64,000 nt of DNA, taken from the NCBI RefSeq assembly GCF_021531055.1, contig NZ_JADYTL010000009.1, forward strand, positions 1 through 64,000, in the 5' to 3' direction. This DNA is from Collinsella tanakaei (GTDB taxonomy: Bacteria; Actinomycetota; Coriobacteriia; Coriobacteriales; Coriobacteriaceae). The translations under genes and the position numbers were made by a program. Shown piece after piece: positions 58,209 through 64,000 of the stretch (its first letter is position 1; the number at the start of each line of letters is the position of its first letter). The notes beneath the pieces were generated by a model. That model did not search any database and was not told where the DNA came from. It was given only the letters and a program-made list of their open reading frames with translations.

Positions 58209-58287
58209 GTGCCTCTCCTTGCTTCGTATCAGGTCGAACCCGGCTCGATGCGCGCCTCGCGCCCGAAGGCGAGGATGCGCGGGCGCA

Positions 58288-58947
58288 TCAGTCGTGGTAG
58301 TAGTCCAAGCGCTTTTCGGCCACACCGATCAGCACCTCGACCAGGAAGTTGAACACCCAGTAGAACGCCGCCGAGATCGCGAACGGCACCATGCTCACCT
58401 GCGATGCCACGAGCGCCTTAGCGGTCGAGAACATCTCGGCCACGCCTATCGCGAAGGCGAGCGAAGTGTCCTTGACCAGCGTGATGATCTCGTTGCCCAT
58501 CGCCGGCAGGATGCGCTTGACCACCTGCGGCAACACGATGCGCGCAAACGTCTGCGCGCGCGAGTAGCCGAGCACCTCGGCCGCCTCGTACTGACCGCGC
58601 GGGATGGACTGGATACCGCTGCGGTAGATCTCGGCGAAGTACGCCGCGTAGTTGACGATGAACGCGACGATGCACGCCTGCCACTTGGAATCGGGCGTGA
58701 GCTCGATGCCGAAAACGTAGTACGGCGCGAAGTAGATCGCGAACATCTGCAGCATGAGCGGAGTGCCGCGCATGATGGATATATAGACGCGCGCAAGCGC
58801 CCGCAGCGGGACGAAACGGCTCATGCGCGCAAGCGCCACCGGCACCGCAAGCGGGATGGAGCCCACGAGCGTGAGCACGAAGATCTGCACCGTGGTGCTG
58901 AACCCCTCGAGCAGCATGCCCGTCATCGTCGTGATATCCATACGCAT
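58288..58947 (-). CDS. Polar amino acid ABC transporter permease
   Basis: The 219-aa protein has about five membrane helices and the HisM/GlnP-type motif EAAEVLGYSRAQTFARIVLP, which docks with the ATPase. MRGTPLMLQMFAIYFAP is also typical. Confidence 0.94.
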   Translation of the reverse strand: MRMDITTMTGMLLEGFSTTVQIFVLTLVGSIPLAVPVALARMSRFVPLRALARVYISIMRGTPLMLQMFAIYFAPYYVFGIELTPDSKWQACIVAFIVNYAAYFAEIYRSGIQSIPRGQYEAAEVLGYSRAQTFARIVLPQVVKRILPAMGNEIITLVKDTSLAFAIGVAEMFSTAKALVASQVSMVPFAISAAFYWVFNFLVEVLIGVAEKRLDYYHD

Positions 58948-58962
58948 CCCTTCAGCGAAACA

Positions 58963-58995
58963 GTGGGAAAATAGGGACAGTCCCTATTTTCCCAC
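58963..58995. repeat. 16-bp-arm perfect palindrome between binding protein and permease genes
   Basis: GTGGGAAAATAGGGAC and its exact complement flank a single base. It lies in the middle of the ABC operon. It may slow decay of the upstream binding-protein message or end part of transcription. Confidence 0.85.
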
Positions 58996-59021
58996 CGGGT
59001 AGTCCGTATGTGCGAGGTGCG

Positions 59022-59876
59022 TTACTCGAGCACCCAGTTCTCGTAGGACAGGCCGTACTCGGCGTACTTGTCGCACAGCTCGGCGATGGTGCCGTCCTCG
59101 TCCATCTCGCGCAGGGTCTCGGTGACCTGCTCGGCGAGCGCCTCGCTACCCTGCTTGAAGCCCACGGCGTAGTGCTCCTCGGACAGCATCTCGGGCAGCT
59201 GCACGTAGGCGTCGGGCTTGGCGGACATCTGGTACTCGGCGATCGACAGGTCGCAGGCCACCGCGTCGACCGCGCCGGACTCGAGCTGCATGAAGGCCGT
59301 GTTGTACTCACCGATCTGGTCGAGCGAGGCGAACGTGGCGGCGAGGCTCGCCTGGTCGCCCTCGAGCACGTCGAGCGCCGCGGAATCGACCTGCGTGATC
59401 ACCGTCTTGCCGGCAAGATCGTCGAAGCTCTCGATACCGCTATCGGCCTTGACCACGATGACCTGGCCGTTGAGCATGTAGGGCTCGGAGAAGGTGTAGT
59501 CGTCCTCGCGGCCCTCCATGGTGAAGCCGTTCCAGATGCAGGTGATGGCGCCCGAGTCGAGCAGCGTGTCCTTGGCGTCCCAGTCGATGGGCTCGTACTG
59601 GACCTCCCAACCGTTGCGCTCGGCGACCTCGGCGGCCAGGTCGAGATCGAAGCCGGTGAACTCGCCGTCGTCGCCGACGAAGCCGTACGGCGGATAGGAC
59701 TGGTCGAAGCCCACAATGAGCGTCGTGATGTCGGCGGAGGTGTCCTCCGCCGCCGTATCTGCCGAGCCGGTGTCGGTATCGTTTGCCTGCGGGGACCCGC
59801 CGCACGCGGCGAGCGCGAACGCGAGCGCAAGCGTCGCGATGGCCGTGACCAGCATGAACAGCCTGTTGTTTTTCAT
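59022..59876 (-). CDS. Polar amino acid ABC transporter, substrate-binding lipoprotein
   Basis: The 284-aa protein starts MKNNRLFMLVTAIATLALAF and has a lipobox at LAACG, so it is a membrane-anchored lipoprotein. The type 2 binding fold shows LIVGFDQSYPPYGFVGDDGE, GFDLDLAAEVAERNGWEVQY and DAIAC-like AVDAVACDLSIAEYQ. Candidate ligands are glutamine, glutamate or basic amino acids; specificity cannot be read. It is the first gene of the operon. Confidence 0.95.
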   Translation of the reverse strand: MKNNRLFMLVTAIATLALAFALAACGGSPQANDTDTGSADTAAEDTSADITTLIVGFDQSYPPYGFVGDDGEFTGFDLDLAAEVAERNGWEVQYEPIDWDAKDTLLDSGAITCIWNGFTMEGREDDYTFSEPYMLNGQVIVVKADSGIESFDDLAGKTVITQVDSAALDVLEGDQASLAATFASLDQIGEYNTAFMQLESGAVDAVACDLSIAEYQMSAKPDAYVQLPEMLSEEHYAVGFKQGSEALAEQVTETLREMDEDGTIAELCDKYAEYGLSYENWVLE

Positions 59877-60060
59877 GATGAAACCTTCCCATATGCACGC
59901 CGGACATCGACCGCAGCCCCTCCGGCACTCCATTGCAACGGCAACCACTTTACTATGGTGGAGTGTTTCACGCAAGAACTATCTTTTTGCGTCAGCGTCC
60001 ATGCAGCGGACCCCGTGATGGCTACCGAGATGGCCGCCGCGATCCGTGCCCGCGTCAACG

Positions 60061-60101
60061 GCAAACCCCGCCGTTCGCCGATGCGAAAGGCGGGGTTTTG
60101 C
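60061..60101 (-). terminator. Hairpin downstream of the surface-protein gene
   Basis: GCAAACCCCGCC (60061-60072) pairs with GGCGGGGTTTTGC (60089-60101). Confidence 0.7.
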
Positions 60102-60134
60102 AGCACATGGGCAATCGAGGCGCATTCGCACATC

Positions 60135-61961
60135 CTACCCGCGGAAACCGTCCTCGAACGGATCGCGCGAACGACGGGCCCTGCCACCCGCGACGATCGC
60201 CCCACCGCCGATGGCGGACAGGCCGGCCGAGGCGATCAGGCCGATGGTCGCGGCATCCGCGGTGGCGGGCAGTGTCTCAGGCTCCGCGGTGGCGCGAGCC
60301 TTTTCGGAGGTCTTCTTCGCTGCGGTGCCCGCATCGGCGTCGCGCTGGGTCGACTCGCCGTCGGCGTCGTCTTTCACCTGCTCCGACGTGTCGTCAGTCC
60401 TGTCTTCGGAGGACGCGCCGTTCTTATCCTCGGAGGACGCGCCGGTCTTGTCGTCGTCTTCGCTCGCGGCATCCTTATCAGAAACGGATCCATCGTCCTT
60501 CGAAGAATCATCCGTCGCGGTATCGTTGGACGATCCGCCGGCGGCGATGTTGTTCGCGGGCGGGCGCGGCGTGGGCTTCACGCTCGTGGCACCATCGTCG
60601 GTCGGACCCTCGGACTCATCGGACTGCCCGTCGTCGTCCGAGGACTGATCGCCGTCGGCCTCGCCCTCGTCGTCAGACTCGGTGGAGCCATCGCCCTTGT
60701 CGCCGGAATCGGGATCCTTCTCCTCGTCGTCGGTGACGGAATCCCCCTCGACCTCCTCGCCGGGCACGGGATCCTTGTCGCCCTCGTCGCCGGGCGCGGG
60801 TTCCTTGTCACCCTCGTCACTAGACTCGGGGTCCTTGTCGCCCTCGTCGCCGGACTCGGGGTCCTTCTCCCCCTCTTCCTCGCTCGGCGTAGAGGGCTCG
60901 CTGCCGGTCTCCCCCTCTTCCTCGTCGGAACCCGGCGTCTCGCCGCCCTCACCAGGCTGCGGGTTATCCGCATCCTGCTCATCCTCGGAAATGTATTCCA
61001 GGCAGGTCGCACGTTCGCGCTCGTAGCGGCTTGCGTAGCTGTCCGCGTAGGTGTAGTCATAGGTGTAGACACCCTCGACCACGGCGTCGCACAGCGCGTT
61101 CACGAACTCGCGATCGGTCATGTCGTCGGAAAGCTCGGCGTCGTCGAAGAACTTCTGGCACCCGCCCGAACCGAACAGGTTGCACAGGCCCCACGCCAGG
61201 CCCTTGACGCAATCGGCGCGCTCGGAGATGTCCACGCCCTTCTTGCGCAGGATGCGCTCGACCGGCAGGTAGTACTCCTGATAGGCGAAGTTGTCCTGCA
61301 GCGCTGAGAACTCGCTCGGGTTGGCGGCGTACGCCGCATGCCAGGCATCCTGAGCGAGCTGGCCGATCTTGGTCAGACGCTTGGTGCTCGAGTCGTAGAT
61401 ATCGCCCGACACGAACTCGTCGCCGCGCTCGATGACCGGCTCGAACATCGCGTACGTATCGGGATCGTACGCGTAGCAAGCCTCCATGAAATCGAGCAAC
61501 GAGTAACGCCGATCGAACTGATAGAAGCCCATGGCATTGTAGCCGTCATAGTAGCTGAAGCCCTGATCGTAGTTGCTGCCGCTTTCGTTTTCGGCGAAGT
61601 ACCTCATCTCGCTCGACAGCGACGTGGGCGTGATACTCATGGCACGGCTCGCCATGAGCGAGTTGACCGACAGCATCATGATGGAAGGCATAGCCTCGGA
61701 CTCCGTCTCGACGGCAGGATCGACCTCGTAGTCCAAGGCGCGGTCGTAGCCGCCCGGCTCGGGCAGCGCTTCGCCGGTGCTCTCGTCGGTCGCCGCGTCG
61801 TCGCCGGCGTCCGAGGTCGAGCCGTCGGACGCACCGTCGGCGGCCTGCGCGCCCTCGGTTTCGGATTCGGTATTCGCGTAGATGGTAGACGGTGTGGTCG
61901 CCGAACCGAACGCCAAGGTCAAGGCGAGGCCGGCAGCGATAGCCTGATGCTGGGGCTTCAT
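60135..61961 (-). CDS. Sortase-anchored surface protein with lysozyme-like domain
   Basis: The 608-aa protein has an N-terminal signal peptide (about 1-29, ending TIYA). A helical domain follows (about 115-325) starting MRYFAENESGSNYDQGFSYY, then a long acidic repeat region (DEGDKDP-type units, about 330-530). The C-terminal sorting signal is LPATA followed by a hydrophobic helix and RARRSR. The pattern Glu126-Ser127 followed by AMGFYQF (143-149) resembles the catalytic Glu-Ser and G-LMQ of goose-type lysozymes and lytic transglycosylases. I do not recognise the full domain. No sortase gene is in the window. The unusual LPxTA motif differs from LPxTG. Confidence 0.75.
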   Translation of the reverse strand: MKPQHQAIAAGLALTLAFGSATTPSTIYANTESETEGAQAADGASDGSTSDAGDDAATDESTGEALPEPGGYDRALDYEVDPAVETESEAMPSIMMLSVNSLMASRAMSITPTSLSSEMRYFAENESGSNYDQGFSYYDGYNAMGFYQFDRRYSLLDFMEACYAYDPDTYAMFEPVIERGDEFVSGDIYDSSTKRLTKIGQLAQDAWHAAYAANPSEFSALQDNFAYQEYYLPVERILRKKGVDISERADCVKGLAWGLCNLFGSGGCQKFFDDAELSDDMTDREFVNALCDAVVEGVYTYDYTYADSYASRYERERATCLEYISEDEQDADNPQPGEGGETPGSDEEEGETGSEPSTPSEEEGEKDPESGDEGDKDPESSDEGDKEPAPGDEGDKDPVPGEEVEGDSVTDDEEKDPDSGDKGDGSTESDDEGEADGDQSSDDDGQSDESEGPTDDGATSVKPTPRPPANNIAAGGSSNDTATDDSSKDDGSVSDKDAASEDDDKTGASSEDKNGASSEDRTDDTSEQVKDDADGESTQRDADAGTAAKKTSEKARATAEPETLPATADAATIGLIASAGLSAIGGGAIVAGGRARRSRDPFEDGFRG

Positions 61962-62103
61962 GGTTCCTCCCTGGTTCTGCGTCTCCTGCTGGAGAAAGCT
62001 GCGTATAAGGTGTGGTTGCGACAGAGCGCGTAAGAGGTGAGGCCATTATGCCCATTTTCCGCTGGTCGCACAACGTGGGTCAATCGGCACTCACATGCGC
62101 GGC

Positions 62104-62148
62104 ACAAAACGGCGGCCCGCCGACGCACATGCGCCGACGGGCCGCCGG
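62104..62148 (-). terminator. Terminator of ilvE
   Basis: CGGCGGCCCG and CGGGCCGCCG form the stem; on the minus strand TTTTGTG follows. Confidence 0.85.
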
Positions 62149-62177
62149 GGCCACTCGAATGTATTGGAAACCCGCCG

Positions 62178-63221
62178 TTAGCAGACCTCGACGACCCAGC
62201 CCTCGGGACCGGCGATCTCGCCGGCCTGGATGGCGGTCAGGGTCTCGCGCAGCTTGGCCATGACGGGACCGACCTGCTCCATGCCGCTTTCGAACACGAT
62301 CTCCTCGTCGCCGTTGACGACCTTGCCGACCGGGCTGATGACCGCCGCGGTGCCGCACATGCCGCACTCGACGAACGCGCCGCTCGCGACCTCCTCGAAC
62401 TTGACCGGACGCTCCACCACGGTCATGTCGAGCATATCGGTTGCCACCTGCACGAGGCTGCGACGGGTGATCGACGGGAGGATGGAGTCGGTCGCGGACT
62501 GCGGCACCACGAGCGTGCCCTCGCGGTCCACGAACAGGAAGTTAGCGCCGCCGGACTCCTCCACGAAGGTGTGGGTCTGCGGGTCGAGGAACATGTTATC
62601 CGCAAAACCCTCGGCATGCGCCTGGACGCTCGGGTACAGGCTCATGGCGTAGTTGAGGCCCGCCTTGATGGCGCCGGTGCCATGGGGCGCGGCGCGGTCG
62701 TACTCGGGGACCTTGACGGCCACGGGCTTGACGCCGCCGGAGTAGTACGGACCGACCGGGGTCACGAGGATGCGGAACTGGTACTCGTCGGCCGGGGCGA
62801 CGCCGATGACCTCGCCGGTCGCGACCATGAACGGACGGATGTAGAGCGTGGCACCCGAGCCGAACGGCGGCACCCAAGCCTCGTTGGCCTTGACGACCAT
62901 CTTGACCGCCTCGAGGAACTTATCCTCGGGGAACGGCGGCATCACGATGCGGCGCGCGGAGTCGGCCATACGCGCGGCGTTGAGGTCGGGACGGAAGCAC
63001 ACGATTCGGCCGTCCTCGGTGGTATAGGCCTTGAGGCCCTCGAAGACCTCCTGGCAATAGTGGAAGATGCCCGCGCATTCGGAGAGCGTGAGGGTGTGAT
63101 CGGTGGTGAGGCCGCCTTCCTCCCATGCGCCATCCTTGTAGTTGCACACATAGCTATAGTCCGTGGGACGATAGGCGAAGCCGAGGTTGCCCCAATCGAT
63201 ATCCTTCTTTTCCACCGCCAT
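62178..63221 (-). CDS. ilvE: Branched-chain amino acid aminotransferase
   Basis: The 347-aa class IV PLP enzyme starts MAVEKKDIDWGNLGFAYRPT after AAGGAGA. It has the PLP lysine in GTGAIKAGLNYAMSLYP, FVEESGGANFLFVDREG and MCGTAAVISPVGKVVNGDEE. It makes leucine, isoleucine and valine from their keto acids. It is divergent from cysE. Confidence 0.95.
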   Translation of the reverse strand: MAVEKKDIDWGNLGFAYRPTDYSYVCNYKDGAWEEGGLTTDHTLTLSECAGIFHYCQEVFEGLKAYTTEDGRIVCFRPDLNAARMADSARRIVMPPFPEDKFLEAVKMVVKANEAWVPPFGSGATLYIRPFMVATGEVIGVAPADEYQFRILVTPVGPYYSGGVKPVAVKVPEYDRAAPHGTGAIKAGLNYAMSLYPSVQAHAEGFADNMFLDPQTHTFVEESGGANFLFVDREGTLVVPQSATDSILPSITRRSLVQVATDMLDMTVVERPVKFEEVASGAFVECGMCGTAAVISPVGKVVNGDEEIVFESGMEQVGPVMAKLRETLTAIQAGEIAGPEGWVVEVC

Positions 63222-63529
63222 GATGATCTCCTTCGTCGGTCCGTGCTGCCGGCGTCCACGGCTGCGGGCGCGCGGCGTATTGCATGATTCTACTCCCCTC
63301 GGGTGGAGTGCCGTCCAGATTTTTACATTTGGATACACGAAGCGCGGTACCCTGCGCAAAGCGCAGCGACCCGGGGCGGGGCAGGCGGGCGGCAGCACCC
63401 TGACCAGCGCGCCCCATCTCTCCCGCCGCGCGAGCCCGGCGTTACATGCCGGCAACGAAGGACATGCACGTGCGTTAAACCCTAGTGATTCGCTATACTT
63501 AATGCATTCGCCGACAGAGGGAGCGTCCG

Positions 63530-64000
63530 ATGGGTTTCGCCACGACCATCAAAGAGGATATCGCCGCCGTCAAGGGCAACGACCCCGCCGCGCAAAACGG
63601 CCTGGTCATCTTCCTGTCCTACCCCGGCCTGCACGCCAAGTGGATGCACACGCCCGAGCATTGGCTGTGGAACCACGGCGCGCGCAGCCTCGCGCGCATC
63701 ATCTCGCAGATCACGCGCTTCTTCACCGGCGTGGAGATCCATCCCGCCGCGCAGCTGGGCCGCCGTCTGTTCATCGACCACGCCATGGGTGTGGTGATCG
63801 GCGAGACGACCATCGTCGGCGACGACTGCACGCTCTACCAGGGCGTCACCCTCGGCGGCACCGGTAACGAGGTTGGCAAGCGCCACCCCACGCTCGGCAA
63901 CAACGTCACCGTAGGCAGCGGCGCCAAGGTGCTCGGCAACATCACGATCGGCGACAACGTGCGCATCGGGGGCAACTCCGTCGTGGTCAAGGACGTGCCG
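63530..64000 (+). CDS. cysE: Serine O-acetyltransferase (3' end beyond the window)
   Basis: The frame opens at ATG 63530 after AGAGGGAG and continues to the window end (157 codons seen). The catalytic region has [20 protein letters not shown] followed by [20 protein letters not shown], the left-handed beta-helix hexapeptide repeats and the [18 protein letters not shown] loop of CysE. The family usually has a longer N-terminal domain; here it is short (about 70 residues), as in Gram-positive short forms. It acetylates serine for cysteine synthesis. A TATACT box (about 63493) fits a -10 element. Confidence 0.95.
   Translation, partial: MGFATTIKEDIAAVKGNDPAAQNGLVIFLSYPGLHAKWMHTPEHWLWNHGARSLARIISQITRFFTGVEIHPAAQLGRRLFIDHAMGVVIGETTIVGDDCTLYQGVTLGGTGNEVGKRHPTLGNNVTVGSGAKVLGNITIGDNVRIGGNSVVVKDVP

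Overview
The window is a 64-kb piece of a GC-rich, gene-dense bacterial chromosome. The gene content points to an anaerobic actinobacterium of the class Coriobacteriia, most likely a Collinsella-like gut species; this is inference from gene families, not a database match. The main clues are the actinobacterial FHA / PP2C / RodA-PBP / PASTA-kinase locus, its combination with mannose-family PTS genes, a CwlO-like hydrolase, a CstA transporter, and strong GC bias in third codon positions.

Layout. 0.1-3.3 kb: a lower-GC accessory patch with a tyrosine recombinase catalytic domain, an unrecognised coiled-coil protein and a small ORF. 3.4-7.6 kb: recR, ybaB and dnaX. 7.7-18.2 kb: a growth-control and cell-wall locus (polytopic kinase, two FHA proteins, PP2C phosphatase, a RodA/FtsW-PBP fusion, PASTA kinase). 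18.4-20.8 kb: murB and a secreted coiled-coil peptidase. 21.2-27.6 kb: beta-galactosidase, its small subunit, an APC permease and a LacI regulator. 28.1-34.2 kb: galE, a polyprenyl synthetase, a two-component system and a CwlM-like peptidoglycan-binding protein. 34.3 kb: tRNA-Gln. 34.8-40.7 kb: a Toprim protein, a dicarboxylate-type symporter, a LysR regulator and a fused UxaA-type dehydratase. 40.8-46.7 kb: cstA behind a probable leader-peptide attenuator, a zinc-ribbon protein, pyrE and an IlvD/Edd dehydratase. 46.9-57.4 kb: a long sugar-acid-type operon (IIC, IID, IIA, IIB, hydroxyacid dehydrogenase, HAD, membrane protein, split UxaA, KDPG-type aldolase, polyol dehydrogenase, HPr) with a divergent RpiR regulator. 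57.4-59.9 kb: an amino-acid ABC transporter. 60.1-62.0 kb: a sortase-type surface protein. 62.2-64 kb: ilvE and the start of cysE.

Functional themes. The kinases, phosphatase, FHA proteins, RodA-PBP fusion, murB and CwlM-like protein probably form one peptidoglycan-control network. The region from 39 to 57 kb holds several dehydratases and aldolases for sugar acids, probably tied together by RpiR-like sites.

The most unusual material lies between genes: an inverted array of exact-length 20-bp repeats (20.9-21.1 kb), very long perfect palindromes (34.3 and 46.8 kb), two dispersed palindromic repeat families, a MITE-like element (27.7 kb), and the cstA leader. No rRNA gene, CRISPR array or complete prophage was seen.
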